This document shows positions 47,260 to 56,699 of a DNA stretch of 64,000 nt, one piece after another. The stretch lies in NCBI RefSeq assembly GCF_000262465.1, contig NZ_CM001489.1:574988-638987 (forward strand), written 5' to 3'. A program made the position numbers and the translations under genes. The notes under the pieces are model-generated. The model had not been told where the DNA came from, did no database searches, and saw only the letters and a program-made list of their open reading frames with translations. Numbering within the stretch: the stretch's first letter is position 1; every line of letters starts with the position of its first letter. Origin of the DNA: Frankia sp. QA3. Its GTDB lineage: Bacteria; Actinomycetota; Actinomycetes; Frankiales; Frankiaceae.

Positions 47260-48498
47260 GTGAGCGATGCCACCGGAATCGAGACGGATGCCGATGTGCA
47301 ACAAGAGGTTCCTCTTCGGCGCAACGAGGGCTTCCGTATGCTGTGGATCGGCCAGCTGCTCTCCGATACCGGCTCAGGGATCGGCCTGCTCGCCTACCCG
47401 CTGCTTATCCTGGCACTGACCCACTCGGCGGTGCTCGCCGGGGTGGTGGGGACGGCGCGGGCAATGACCCTGCTGTGCCTGCAGCTGCCAGCCGGGGCGC
47501 TCTCTGACCGGTTCGACCGGCGGCTGACGATGATCATTTGCGACACCCTGCGCGCGGTCCTGCTGGCCCTGCTCGCCATCCTGATCGTGACCGATCTCGC
47601 GTCCTGGCCGGTCGTCCTGGTCGTGTGCCTGATCGAGGGAGGCGCAGGCGCCATCTTCAACCCGGCGGCTGCCGCGGCACTGCCGGAGATCGTACCGGAC
47701 CGGCAACTGGAGCAGGCGTCGGCCGCCACCGAGGCCAGGACCTACACTGCCGCCCTGGCCGGCCCGGCGCTCGGCGGGGCTCTTTTCGGGCTGGGCCAGG
47801 CCGTCCCGTTCCTCGCCAATGCCGTCTCCTACGTTGTCTCGTTCGGCACGGTGAACAGGATCCGGGGGCAGTTCCGCCCGGAGAACGCGGCCGAGCGCAA
47901 GGCGTTGTGGCGCGAGGTGGCCGACGGCCTGCAGTTCGTCTGGCAGGTGCCGATCCTGCGCGCGGTGGCGATCACGGCACCCTTGATGAACTTCGCCTTC
48001 ACCGGCGTGATCTTCACCGTCACGCTCGCGCTGCGTCATCACGGCACCTCCACCGCGGTGATCGGCCTGGTGCAGGCGACCATCGCGGCCGGCGGGCTGC
48101 TCGGTGCCATCGTGGCACCCCGGCTGCAGGGGCGCATGCGCCTGGGAGCCCTGGCCACCACGATTACCCTGGCTGGGGCCCTGTTGTTCGGCGCCGCGGC
48201 ACCGCTCCTCCCGTCGCCGCTGGTGGCGGCGCCGATCGCCTTGGCGCTGCTGCTCGCGCCGGCCGTGAACGCCGCGCTGTTTGCCGTGACGCTCCGCAGC
48301 GCACCGGCAGAAATGCGCGGCCGGGTCATCAACACCGTGGTCATGGCGACCACCGCACTGGCTGCGCTGGCGCCACTGACCGCCGGGCTGCTTGTCCAGC
48401 ACGTGTCCGGCGCCTGGGCGGTGGGCGCCTTCGCCGCCACGGCCGCCGCCGCGGCAGCGCTGTGCCTGATCCTGCCAGGTTTGCGGCATGCTGCATGA
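47260..48498 (+). CDS. MFS exporter, EntS-like
   Basis: About 412 residues from the GTG at 47260; a TTG at 47239 is the alternative and neither has a clear binding site. After a 25-residue cytoplasmic start comes NEGFRMLWIGQLLSDTGSGI (helix 1), then the MFS motif A variant LPAGALSDRFDRRLTMI and IEGGAGAIFNPAAAAALPEIV, typical of the MFS_3 / enterobactin exporter EntS group. About 12 helices are expected. It lies between two inverted, nearly identical IS630-derived elements and next to a siderophore cluster that otherwise lacks an obvious dedicated MFS exporter, so siderophore export is a reasonable guess. Drug efflux is the alternative. Confidence 0.88.
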   Translation: MSDATGIETDADVQQEVPLRRNEGFRMLWIGQLLSDTGSGIGLLAYPLLILALTHSAVLAGVVGTARAMTLLCLQLPAGALSDRFDRRLTMIICDTLRAVLLALLAILIVTDLASWPVVLVVCLIEGGAGAIFNPAAAAALPEIVPDRQLEQASAATEARTYTAALAGPALGGALFGLGQAVPFLANAVSYVVSFGTVNRIRGQFRPENAAERKALWREVADGLQFVWQVPILRAVAITAPLMNFAFTGVIFTVTLALRHHGTSTAVIGLVQATIAAGGLLGAIVAPRLQGRMRLGALATTITLAGALLFGAAAPLLPSPLVAAPIALALLLAPAVNAALFAVTLRSAPAEMRGRVINTVVMATTALAALAPLTAGLLVQHVSGAWAVGAFAATAAAAAALCLILPGLRHAA

Positions 48499-48615
48499 GC
48501 CGCACGGATGAAGATTTCGGCAAGGGCAACGTAAAATCTATCCCAATCACGCCTTGGAACAGCCGCAGCAGTGAGAGATGCCCACAGCGATGATCAAGTC
48601 GGCGCGAGACATTTC

Positions 48616-48929
48616 TAGGTGTCCTGAGTCGTTGATTCGTTCGCAGTGGGCGGCGAGGGTTTCGAGGATCTGGCCGGCGGTCTTCGTCCGGACGAACGGC
48701 CTCGGGTCCTTGTTCCACGAGGACGAGGTCGGGGTGAAGTGCAGGTGGAACCGCGGGTGGCCCAGCAGCCACTTCTTCACCGCGGGGGTCTTGTGCGTGG
48801 CGTCGTTGTCCAGGATCACGAACTGCGGATCGGTCACCGCTCCTCGCCGGTCAGCACGATCTGCACGGCGGTCGGTCCAGGCATACCCCGTTCTACGATC
48901 CATGAATAGACTAACGACTCAGGACGCTA
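48616..48929 (-). mobile_element. IS630-derived miniature element, right copy (inverted)
   Basis: The core of 305 bp, 48621-48925, is the reverse complement of the left element, with only a few substitutions seen by eye (for example one in the TSSSW region and one in the terminal repeat). The same two internal deletions are present, so both copies descend from one already deleted element. The outer junctions are CTAG-like on both sides (TA at 48616-48617 and 48928-48929), consistent with IS630 target preference. Confidence 0.82.
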
Positions 48930-49031
48930 GTAGGTCTCGTAGAGCACTCGCGTGAGCCGGCATGCGCACATCGCCTCCGCATGGTCGCGTGCGAACTCTT
49001 TGAACCAGGATGCCGAACATGCAGGGTTAGC
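48927..49031 (-). pseudogene. Short frame truncated at the element boundary
   Basis: A minus-strand frame from an ATG at 49031 reads ANPACSASWFKEFARDHAEA then CRLTRVLYETY and stops at a TAG formed by the CTAG at the right end of the IS630-derived element. It could be the beginning of a gene cut by the insertion. No family recognised, and it may be chance. The rest of 48930-49333 shows no gene. Confidence 0.2.
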
Positions 49032-49333
49032 CATCTCGATGGCGGCCGGCCGGGTGGCCGACGATTGCCCCGGTGCCATGGTGAGAACGCTGCTGGGTCG
49101 CCTCGGACCAGCCCGTGTCTCGCTGTCCCGTGCCCTGCCGTCCCCGCGCCTTCTCGGAGGGACGAATCGGGCACGATAGCCTCTGGAGATGCAGGGAGGA
49201 GAGCCGCCGGCCGGCTGACCGTCGACGTACCGCACCCGGATTAGTGGGACGATCGTCGATCGAAGCGGCTGGACGGGGGGAAGTCGATCATTAGCGTGCA
49301 TCGGGGTGCGGTCCGGCGGATCGGGGGATATCG

Positions 49334-51658
49334 TTGATCGTCGACCGTGGGGCGATCGCCGAGGCGCTTCCCGGGTACGAGCTCGGCGAGCTGCTGGGCC
49401 AGGGCGGATTCGGGCTGGTCGTCGCGGCGCGGCACCGGCGGCTCGACCGGCCGGTCGCGGTCAAGGTCCTTGCCGCGGACCCGGGCGAGCGGACCGGCTT
49501 CGACGCCGAGGCCCAGGTGCTGGCTCGGATGGATCACCCGCACATCGTCCGCGTGTTCGACTACGTCGAGACGGGCGGCCTGTGCCTGATCATCATGGAG
49601 CTGCTTGGCGGCGGCTCGCTGGCCCGGCGCAGGTCGGGCATGCGGCCGGAGACGGCCTGCGCGGTCGCCCTCGCGATGGCCGAGGCGCTGTCGTACGCCC
49701 ACGGTCTCGGGGTCCTGCACCGTGACGTCAAGGCCGACAACATCGTCTTCGACGCCGCCGGCGTCGCGAAGCTCACCGACTTCGGGATCGCCAAGATCCT
49801 GCAGAGCACGGCGGTGACGGCGACCGCGTTCGCCGGCACGCCGATGTACATGGCGCCGGAACAGATCCAGGGCGGTCGGCTGGGCCCGGCGACCGACATC
49901 TACGCCCTCGCGATCGTGGCCTACCACCTGCTGGACGGGGCCCCGCCGTTCGATCCGAAGCTGCCGCTGCCCGCGCTCTGGCAGCATCACCTGAACACGG
50001 TGCCGGCGCCGCCGCGCAACGTCCCCCGGGAGGTCGCCGACGTCCTGCTGCGGGCGCTGGCGAAGGAACCGGCCGACCGGCAGGCGTCCGCGCGCGCCTT
50101 CGCGCTGGAACTCGCGGCCGCGGCCCGCGTGTTCGGATCCGACTGGCTGGCCCGGTCCGGACTGCGGCTGTCGATCGACGACGAGCTGCGGGTCGTCGCG
50201 GCCGCACCGGCGCGCCCGCAGGCCTGGCCGGGGGAGACCCGCGCCGCCGCGCCGATTCCGCCGACGCCGCAGGAGCCGCCCGTGCCGGATCCGGCGGAAC
50301 CACCGACTCTTCTCCCCGCGCCACCGGATCTCCCCGCGCCGCCGGATCTTCCCGCGCCGCCGTCGGAAACGCCGCCGGACATCCGGGGAGCAGCCTCGCC
50401 GGATGCCGCGACCGTCCTGGTGACCGAGGGCGGGTCGGACGGCCAGGCGGCCCCCGCGCCGGGCGGCGGCCCGCGCACGGGTCCGGTCGGTGCGCGGCGC
50501 CGCCGGCGACGTGTTCTCGCGGCCGTTCTGGTCTGCCTCGCCCTCGCCGTGACAGGCGTCGGCCTCGCCGTGTCGGGCGGCGGCGGGGGCACGCCGTCGC
50601 GGGACGGCCGATTGGCGGCAGGCGCCGCGGCCGTAGCGGCGGCCATCGCCCCGGCCGCCCGGCTCGTCGGCGAACTCGACGGCCTCGACCCGACGTACAT
50701 GGCGTTCTCGCCGGACGGTTCGTCCCTGATCACCGTCGGCTCGGCTGTCCGGGTGTGGGACGTCCGCCGTCCGGCGAAGCCGACGCTGTCCGGCTCCCTG
50801 GCCGTGGCGAACGTGTGGACGGCGGCGCTCTCGCCGGACGGTGGCCGGCTCGCGGTCGCGACCAGGCAGAGCGCGAATCCGGATGATCTTCATGTCGGGT
50901 TCGCCGTCTTCGACGTCACGGACCGGTCGCAGCCCGTCCAGCAGGGGCCCTGGACCGACGTGGACACCGGCGTCGTGGAGGCGATCTCCTTCTCTCCGGA
51001 CGGGCGCCGCCTCGCCACCGGGGACGGATGGCAGGTCTGGGGGCCGGGGGCGCTGCGGCTGTGGGACGCCACGAAGCCGACCGGGCCGGTCCAGCCGGGG
51101 CCGCCCACGCGGGGTGACGGTCCGCAGACCAGCGACGACAACAACTTCGTCGCGGTCGCCTTCTCGCCGGACGGGCGGAGCCTCGCCACGGCCGGCGGCT
51201 TCACCCAGCAGGGTCCGCGCCTGTGGGACGTCACCGATCCCGCCCACCCGCGCCAGCTCGCCCGCATCGACACCACGGCCGACGACGAGGTGACGTTCCT
51301 TCCGGACGGCACGCTGGTCTCCAGCGGGACTCGGGACGACTACAGCGAGGTGCTGGAGTGGTGGAACGTCGAGGACCCCACCGCCCCGCGCCGGACCGGG
51401 CTGCTCCTGCCCGACCAGTCGGCGGGCTGGATCGCGGCCGGCTTCACCTCCGACGGCCGGCGCCTCGCCCTCGGCCGAGGGAACGGGACCGTCGAGTTCT
51501 GGGACGTGACCGATCCGGCGTCCCCGGGGAGCCTCGGCGCCGCGGTGCGGGAGAAGACGTCGTCGGTCACCCCGCCCGCCTGGTCGCCCGACGGGCGGCT
51601 GCTCGCCACCGCCAGCGAGGTGGACGGCAGGATCCGCCTGTGGTCGGTCACCGCCTGA
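49334..51658 (+). CDS. Membrane Ser/Thr protein kinase with WD40-type repeats
   Basis: 774 residues from a TTG preceded by GATCGGGGGAT. Kinase domain at residues 10-270: GQGGFGLVV (P-loop), VAVKVL (Lys), HRDVKADN (catalytic loop), TDFGIAK (DFG) and YMAPEQ. A Pro-rich linker with three PAPPDL repeats leads to a single helix (VLAAVLVCLALAVTGVGLAV) after six Arg, near residue 400. The extracytoplasmic part has at least six repeats with FSPDGRxLAT and LWDVT, a WD40/beta-propeller sensor. Hanks-type kinases of this build sense signals outside the cell; the substrate is unknown. Upstream neighbours are IS remnants and downstream is convergent leuA. Confidence 0.92.
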   Translation: MIVDRGAIAEALPGYELGELLGQGGFGLVVAARHRRLDRPVAVKVLAADPGERTGFDAEAQVLARMDHPHIVRVFDYVETGGLCLIIMELLGGGSLARRRSGMRPETACAVALAMAEALSYAHGLGVLHRDVKADNIVFDAAGVAKLTDFGIAKILQSTAVTATAFAGTPMYMAPEQIQGGRLGPATDIYALAIVAYHLLDGAPPFDPKLPLPALWQHHLNTVPAPPRNVPREVADVLLRALAKEPADRQASARAFALELAAAARVFGSDWLARSGLRLSIDDELRVVAAAPARPQAWPGETRAAAPIPPTPQEPPVPDPAEPPTLLPAPPDLPAPPDLPAPPSETPPDIRGAASPDAATVLVTEGGSDGQAAPAPGGGPRTGPVGARRRRRRVLAAVLVCLALAVTGVGLAVSGGGGGTPSRDGRLAAGAAAVAAAIAPAARLVGELDGLDPTYMAFSPDGSSLITVGSAVRVWDVRRPAKPTLSGSLAVANVWTAALSPDGGRLAVATRQSANPDDLHVGFAVFDVTDRSQPVQQGPWTDVDTGVVEAISFSPDGRRLATGDGWQVWGPGALRLWDATKPTGPVQPGPPTRGDGPQTSDDNNFVAVAFSPDGRSLATAGGFTQQGPRLWDVTDPAHPRQLARIDTTADDEVTFLPDGTLVSSGTRDDYSEVLEWWNVEDPTAPRRTGLLLPDQSAGWIAAGFTSDGRRLALGRGNGTVEFWDVTDPASPGSLGAAVREKTSSVTPPAWSPDGRLLATASEVDGRIRLWSVTA

Positions 51659-51791
51659 CCGTGGTCAGGGCGGCCGGCAACCCGGTGCGTGCACGACGCG
51701 GCCATGCCGATGCCGAAGCCGATGCCGATGGCTGACCGGGCCGAGGGAAGTCGGGTCGTCGCGCCGGCGGCACCACGGCCGGGCGAGGGCG

Positions 51792-53660
51792 CTAGCGCGG
51801 GAGACGGTTGACCGCGGCGAGGACGGCGTGGACCGAGGCGGCGAGCACCGAGGTGTCCTGCCCGACGCCCCAGTAGTCCGCGCCCCGATGACGGAGCAGG
51901 ACGTAGGCCGTGGCGGGGCTGGTGCCGCCGCGGTCCACCGCGTGCTCGCCGTAGCTGCGGATCTCGACCTCGACGCCGACGTCCGCGAGCAGTGCCGTCA
52001 GCGCGGCCAGCGGGCCGTTGCCCCGGCCCCGGCCGTGGTGCTCGCGGCCGGCGATCGCCAGCTCGGCGGTGAACTCGTGCTTGCCGGGAGCGGTCTCGAC
52101 GGTCCGCCAGGCCGACAGGGTGATCGGCCCGTCGTGCAGCGGCGCCAGGTAGCGGGCGCGGAACATCTCCCACAGATCCTTGGGGGTCAGTTCCCGGCCG
52201 TCACGATCCGCGGCGACCTGGATGGCCCGGGAGAAGTCGGCCTGGAGACCCTTCGGCAGCTCCAGCCCGTGGTGCAGGTTCAGCAGGTGCGCGATGCCGC
52301 CCTTGCCGGACTGGCTGTTGACCCGGATCAGCGCCTCGTAGCCGCGGCCGACGTCCGCCGGGTCGATCGGCAGGTACGGCACCGCCCACGGTGCCAGGGC
52401 CGCCGGCATCCCCCGCTGCGCCGCGCGGGCCGCGTGGTGCGCCAGGCCCTTGCTGATCGCGTCCTGGTGGGTGCCGGAGAAGGCGGTGTAGGCCAGCGCG
52501 CCGCCGTAGGGGTGCCGCGGGTGGACCGGCATCCGGTTGCAGTGTTCGACCGTGTCGCGCACGACGTCGATGTCCGAAAAATCGATCATCGGGTTGACGC
52601 CCTGGGAGTAGAGGTTGAGCGCGAGGGTGACCAGGTCGACGTTGCCGGTGCGCTCCCCGTTGCCGAACAGGCAGCCCTCGACCCGCTGAGCCCCGGCGAG
52701 CAGCGCCAGCTCCGCGCACGCCACCCCGGTGCCCCGGTCGTTGTGCGGATGGACGGACAGGATCACCGAGTCCCGCCGGTCCAGGTTGCGGTGCATGTAC
52801 TCGATCTGGTCGGCGTACACGTTCGGCGTGGCGATCTCGACGGTGGCCGGCAGGTTGTGGATGACCGGCCGCTCGGGGCAGGCGTCCCACCGCGCGGTGA
52901 GGCTGTTGCAGACCTCCAGGGCGAAGTCCGGTTCGGTCGCGTTGAAGACCTCCGGGGAGAACTGGAAGCGGACGTCGGGGCAGCGCGGGGAGTCGGCGAG
53001 CCGGGCCATGTGCCCGGCGACGTCGTGCAGCAGGGCCAGCAGGTCCGCGCGGTCGCGGCCGAGGACGACCTGTCGCCACACCGGGGCCGTCGCGACGTAG
53101 AGGTGCACGACGGTGCGGGGCATCCCGTCGCCGCGCGCCATCCCCTCGATCGAGGCGAAGGTCCGCTCGACGAGGTCGCGCCGCGCCGGGGTGAACACCA
53201 CCGCCGTCACGTCCGGCGGGATGGCGCCGTCGTCGACCAGGTGCCGGACGAAGTCGAAGTCGGTCTGGCTGGCCGACGGGTAACCGATCTCGATCTCCTT
53301 GAACCCCATCGCGACGAGCAGGTCGAACATCGCCCGCTTGCGGGGGGTGTCCATCGGTTCGCGCAGTGCCTGATTGCCGTCGCGCAGGTCCACGGGCACC
53401 CACAGCGGCGCCGACTCGATGCGTCGGGTCGGCCAGACCCGGCCGGCGGGGGCGATCCTCGGCGGCTCGACCCGCTCGTGGGCGGCCCGGTACCGCTGGT
53501 GCGGCATCGAGCTGGGGCGCTGCGGGTTCCAGCCGGGAGCGTCGGCGGGCAGCGGGCCGCGGGGCCTGATCACGGTGGGGAAGCCGGGCGACCCGGCGCC
53601 GATGCCCGGTTCAGGGCTCCGCACCGCTGCGGCGGTACGCGTTGTCAGGTTGTCAGACAT
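51792..53660 (-). CDS. leuA: 2-isopropylmalate synthase
   Basis: 622 residues. Catalytic landmarks: [14 protein letters not shown] (metal-binding Asp and the Arg), [40 protein letters not shown] (metal-binding His pair) and [19 protein letters not shown], matching the actinobacterial long LeuA group. The C-terminal regulatory domain follows ([20 protein letters not shown]). The first 50 residues before [13 protein letters not shown] are not usual for the family, so a later start is possible. It condenses acetyl-CoA with 2-oxoisovalerate in leucine biosynthesis. A probable Leu leader peptide lies 86 bases upstream. Confidence 0.95.
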   Translation of the reverse strand: MSDNLTTRTAAAVRSPEPGIGAGSPGFPTVIRPRGPLPADAPGWNPQRPSSMPHQRYRAAHERVEPPRIAPAGRVWPTRRIESAPLWVPVDLRDGNQALREPMDTPRKRAMFDLLVAMGFKEIEIGYPSASQTDFDFVRHLVDDGAIPPDVTAVVFTPARRDLVERTFASIEGMARGDGMPRTVVHLYVATAPVWRQVVLGRDRADLLALLHDVAGHMARLADSPRCPDVRFQFSPEVFNATEPDFALEVCNSLTARWDACPERPVIHNLPATVEIATPNVYADQIEYMHRNLDRRDSVILSVHPHNDRGTGVACAELALLAGAQRVEGCLFGNGERTGNVDLVTLALNLYSQGVNPMIDFSDIDVVRDTVEHCNRMPVHPRHPYGGALAYTAFSGTHQDAISKGLAHHAARAAQRGMPAALAPWAVPYLPIDPADVGRGYEALIRVNSQSGKGGIAHLLNLHHGLELPKGLQADFSRAIQVAADRDGRELTPKDLWEMFRARYLAPLHDGPITLSAWRTVETAPGKHEFTAELAIAGREHHGRGRGNGPLAALTALLADVGVEVEIRSYGEHAVDRGGTSPATAYVLLRHRGADYWGVGQDTSVLAASVHAVLAAVNRLPR

Positions 53661-53684
53661 GTTGTGGCAGTGCCTTCCCAGGCT

Positions 53685-53704
53685 CGGTCGAAAGGGGCCG
53701 ACCG
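53685..53704 (-). promoter_or_regulatory. Hairpin in the leuA leader
   Basis: CGGTCG (53685-53690) pairs with CGACCG (53699-53704) around 8 bases, between the leader peptide stop and the leuA start, close to the leuA ribosome binding region. A second stem, GGCGGGG (53728-53734) with CCCCGCC (53752-53758), overlaps the end of the leader peptide frame. Together they could form the folding switch of an attenuator. Confidence 0.4.
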
Positions 53705-53746
53705 GTGGCAGGAGCTCAGCTCACCGTGGCGGGGTGCCGGCCGTGG

Positions 53747-53806
53747 TCAGGCCCCGCCGCGGCCGGGAAGAAGCAGCCGGCCGCCCGGCGTCACGCGACG
53801 TACCAT
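53747..53806 (-). CDS. Probable leuA leader peptide (attenuator)
   Basis: The minus-strand frame from the ATG at 53806 encodes 19 residues, MVRRVTPGGRLLLPGRGGA, then TGA. It has three consecutive leucines encoded CTG-CTT-CTT (53768-53776); CTT is otherwise rare in this GC-rich sequence, so these codons would be slow when leucine-tRNA is short. The Leu codons lie 10 bases before the arm of the stem at 53728-53758. This is the layout of transcription or translation attenuation known for leuA genes of actinobacteria. It is only 45 bases from the divergent GntR gene, so leuA's promoter must overlap that gene's start. Confidence 0.55.
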   Translation of the reverse strand: MVRRVTPGGRLLLPGRGGA

Positions 53807-53850
53807 ACTCCGCGGATCCATCCGCTTCCCTGACAACCGGAGGAGTGACC

Positions 53851-54549
53851 GTGCCGCTCGGCGCGCTGCGTCCGACGCCCCTGGTCGAGCAGGCGACGCG
53901 TCGCCTTCGCGAGCAGATCACCAGCGGCGAGTGGCCGGTCGGAACCCGGCTGCCGGGGGAGACGACGCTGGCGGCGACGCTCGGGGTGGGCCGATCGACT
54001 GTGCGTGAGGCGCTGCGTGCGCTGGCGGGCGCGGGGCTGGTGCAGTCACGCCAGGGGGCCGGCGTGTTCGTCATCGCCGCCGAGTCGCCGCGGGACTGGC
54101 CGGACACGCTGCGCCGCGCCGCCGTCGGCGACGTGTACGAGGTCCGGATGCTCATGGAGGTGCAGGCGGTGCGGCTGGCCGCGCATCGGCGCACCGACGC
54201 CGACGTGGCCGCCCTGCGCGCCGCGCTCGCGGGCCGCCGCAGCGCCGCCGCTGGCGGGGACGACGTGGCCTTCGTCGACGCCGACGTCGCCCTGCACGTG
54301 GCCGTCGTCGCGGCGGCGCACAACCCGGTGCTCGACGGCCTGTTCGCCGAGTTCGTGCCCGTGCTGCGCCGGGGTCTCATCGAGCTGGTGGACCTGCTCG
54401 GGCTGCGGGCCGCGCAGGTGAACCACGGTGACGCCGCGCACGCCGCCCTCGTCGACGCGGTGGCCGCCGCGGACGGCGAGCGGGCCGGCGCCATCCTGCG
54501 AGCCGAGCTGGACGAGACCCTGACCCTGCTCCGGCAGGCGACAACCTGA
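53851..54549 (+). CDS. GntR-family (FadR subfamily) transcriptional regulator
   Basis: 232 residues from the GTG at 53851, preceded by GGAGGAG. The N-terminal winged helix shows VEQATRRLREQITSGEWPVG, then LPGETTLAATLGVGRSTVREALRALAGAGLV. The C-terminal FCD domain has metal-site-type residues (FVDADVALHVAVVAAAHNPV and NHGDAAHAALVDAV). The ligand is unknown; FCD regulators often bind carboxylates. It is divergent from leuA with a shared 190-base region, so it may influence leuA, but local control of itself is equally possible. Confidence 0.9.
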   Translation: MPLGALRPTPLVEQATRRLREQITSGEWPVGTRLPGETTLAATLGVGRSTVREALRALAGAGLVQSRQGAGVFVIAAESPRDWPDTLRRAAVGDVYEVRMLMEVQAVRLAAHRRTDADVAALRAALAGRRSAAAGGDDVAFVDADVALHVAVVAAAHNPVLDGLFAEFVPVLRRGLIELVDLLGLRAAQVNHGDAAHAALVDAVAAADGERAGAILRAELDETLTLLRQATT

Positions 54550-54741
54550 CGGCTGCCCGGCAAGCCATCCCGGCCCCCAGGCGGGTCGGGTCGCTCGGCG
54601 CCGCCCGCCCGCCGCGTGCGCCTTGCCTTTCCTCGCCTATCCAGAGGGACAAATCGGGCGTGCAGCCCTCCGGAAGGGCAAGGAAGTCGAGTGCAGGAGG
54701 CCGGGTAGCCGCACCGACGGCGTTGCGGCCGGTCGAGGCGG

Positions 54742-55188
54742 CTACCGTGCAGCGGCGCCGCCGGTCGTCTCGACTGCCCGGACCGCCACGCGGGTGAGCA
54801 GGTCTCGCAGGGTGTCCAGCTCGGTCGGGCTGAGCGCGGCGGACAGGTCGGCGTCGAGCTTGGCGACGAGGGCGTCGGCGCGGGCGAACAGAGCGCGACC
54901 ATGTTCGGTGAGGCGCAGCTCGATGAGCGTGCCGTGCAGCGGGTGGGGGGAGCGTTCGACGAGGCCGCGGCCCTGCAGTCGGCCGACGAGGCTGTTGGTG
55001 GTCTGCGGGGTTACGGCGCAGCGGCGCGCGAGCTCGGCGGCGGTGATGCCGGGCGCGTCATTGATCGCGGCGAGTGCCGTCTGCTGCGCCGGGGTCAACC
55101 CGACCTCGCGCAGCACGGTCTCCTTGGCGGCCTGGGTGGCCTGTTCCGCCCGCTTGACGTAGGCCAGCAGCCGTTCCAGGTAGTGCAT
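54742..55188 (-). CDS. MarR-family transcriptional regulator
   Basis: 148 residues from the ATG at 55188. The winged helix reads LTPAQQTALAAINDAPGITA, then AELARRCAVTPQTTNSLVGRL and the wing ERSPHPLHGTLIELRLTEHG, all standard MarR. It is divergent from an MFS transporter; a perfect 26-bp palindrome lies between them. It most likely represses both genes and is released by a small ligand exported by the MFS protein. Confidence 0.92.
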   Translation of the reverse strand: MHYLERLLAYVKRAEQATQAAKETVLREVGLTPAQQTALAAINDAPGITAAELARRCAVTPQTTNSLVGRLQGRGLVERSPHPLHGTLIELRLTEHGRALFARADALVAKLDADLSAALSPTELDTLRDLLTRVAVRAVETTGGAAAR

Positions 55189-55227
55189 CCGCCCAGTGTA
55201 GGTACGCGCCGACGTTCGTTTGTTAAA

Positions 55228-55253
55228 AGCATGCTGTCTGATGACAGCATGCT
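55228..55253. promoter_or_regulatory. Palindromic operator between marR and MFS genes
   Basis: AGCATGCTGTC (55228-55238) and GACAGCATGCT (55243-55253) are perfect inverted repeats around TGAT. The palindrome lies 40 bases before the MarR start and 15 bases before the MFS GTG, placed to block both promoters. Confidence 0.85.
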
Positions 55254-55267
55254 GATAGGTTCCCGAT

Positions 55268-56539
55268 GTGAACGGGATCCGGGAGATACCCCCTGCGGGT
55301 AGGAGTGGCCCCGCGGCGGCGGATCGCCGCCGGTGGGTGGTGCTCGCCGCCGGCCTGCTGGCGATGACCGCGGGCTGCGCGTTCCAGTACGGGCTGCCGT
55401 ATCTGATTCCCGCCCTGCGGGCAGAGGGCCTGTCGCTGCGCGCGGCCGGGCTGCTGGCCGCGTGCCCGACGGCGGGGCTGCTGGTGAGCCTCGTCGCCTG
55501 GGGTGCCGCCGCCGACCGCTTCGGCGAGCGTCTGGTCCTGGCGTCCGGCCTCGGCCTCGCCGGGCTGGTGCTCGGCGCCGCGTCGGCCGTCCGAAATCCG
55601 CTGGCGCTCGGCGCGTGTCTGGTCCTCGCCGGTGCCGCCGGGGCGTCCGTGCACGCCTCCAGCGGCCGGCTGATCCTCGGCTGGTTCGCCGCGCACGAGC
55701 GCGGGCTGGCGATGGGAGCCCGCCAGACCGCACAGCCGCTCGGCGTGGCGGTGGCGGCCATCGCCCTGCCGCCGCTGGCCGACACCGGGCGCGGGGTGGC
55801 GCTGGCGTTCCTCGCCGGGCTGTGCGTGCTCGCCGCGGCGGTGGCGGCGGCGGTGACGCGGGATCCGGCGCGCCCGCCGCGGCCGCCGGACACGCCGGTG
55901 GCCTCCCCGTACCGCACCCCGCTGCTGTGGCGGATCCACGCGGCCAGCGCCCTGCTCGTCGTCCCGCAGTTCGCCGTCGCGACCTTCGCCGTCGTCTTCC
56001 TCGTCGACGCGCACGGCTGGTCCGCCCAGGGCGCCGGACGGCTGCTGGCCATCGCCCAGTTGGGGGGCGCGGCCGCCCGGCTGGGCGCCGGCGTCTGGTC
56101 CGATCGGGTGGGCAGCCGCCTGCTTCCCATGCGCATCCTGGCCACCGCCACCGCGGCCATCCTCGCCGTGCTGGCGCTGGCCGCGGCCACGCGCGCAGCC
56201 GTGGCCACCGGTTCGCTGCTGCTGGCGGCGGTGCTCGCGGTGAGCACGAACGGCCTGGCCTTCACGGCCGTCGCCGAGAACGCCGGGCCGCACTGGGCCG
56301 GGCGGGCGCTCGGCATCCACAACACCGGGCAGAATGCCGTCGCCGCGGCGACCCCGCCCGTGCTCGCCGCCCTCATCGACGGCCACGGCTACCCGACGGC
56401 CTTCGCCGCCACCATCGTCTTCCCGCTACTCGCCGCCGCGGCCGTGCCTGCCCGCCGGCGGGCAGGCACCGCGACACCGGCCCGGCGGGCGATCCGGCGG
56501 CAACCGCCACGCGCGGGCGCACCGCATCCCGACGGATGA
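55268..56539 (+). CDS. MFS transporter under MarR control
   Basis: 423 residues from a GTG at 55268 (an overlapping ATG at 55266 is closed by TGA). About 12 helices: RRWVVLAAGLLAMTAGCAFQ (helix 1), motif A WGAAADRFGERLVLASG, and a second-half motif A, GVWSDRVGSRLLPM. The GAS(V)HASSGRLILGWF and GARQTAQPLG stretches resemble the CynX/NimT-like and other small-molecule MFS groups. The last 40 residues after helix 12 are basic and Pro-rich. The substrate is unknown. Confidence 0.9.
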   Translation: MNGIREIPPAGRSGPAAADRRRWVVLAAGLLAMTAGCAFQYGLPYLIPALRAEGLSLRAAGLLAACPTAGLLVSLVAWGAAADRFGERLVLASGLGLAGLVLGAASAVRNPLALGACLVLAGAAGASVHASSGRLILGWFAAHERGLAMGARQTAQPLGVAVAAIALPPLADTGRGVALAFLAGLCVLAAAVAAAVTRDPARPPRPPDTPVASPYRTPLLWRIHAASALLVVPQFAVATFAVVFLVDAHGWSAQGAGRLLAIAQLGGAAARLGAGVWSDRVGSRLLPMRILATATAAILAVLALAAATRAAVATGSLLLAAVLAVSTNGLAFTAVAENAGPHWAGRALGIHNTGQNAVAAATPPVLAALIDGHGYPTAFAATIVFPLLAAAAVPARRRAGTATPARRAIRRQPPRAGAPHPDG

Positions 56540-56699
56540 CCCCGGCTCACCGCGTCCCGGCCCGTCCCCGTCGGCCCACCGCTCGTCGGCCTTCCGCCCG
56601 CAGGCCGGTCCCATCACGGCGTGCCGGGTCCGTCCGGATCTGCCGGCCTCCGTCGACGTACGTGGGGATGCCCGGCCGGGCCGGCTGGTACGGTCCGCG

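Noticed and set aside
46867..48929. The two IS630-like copies considered an active composite transposon
   Set aside because: Both lack the catalytic Glu region and the N-terminal half of the transposase, so movement would need a transposase supplied in trans.
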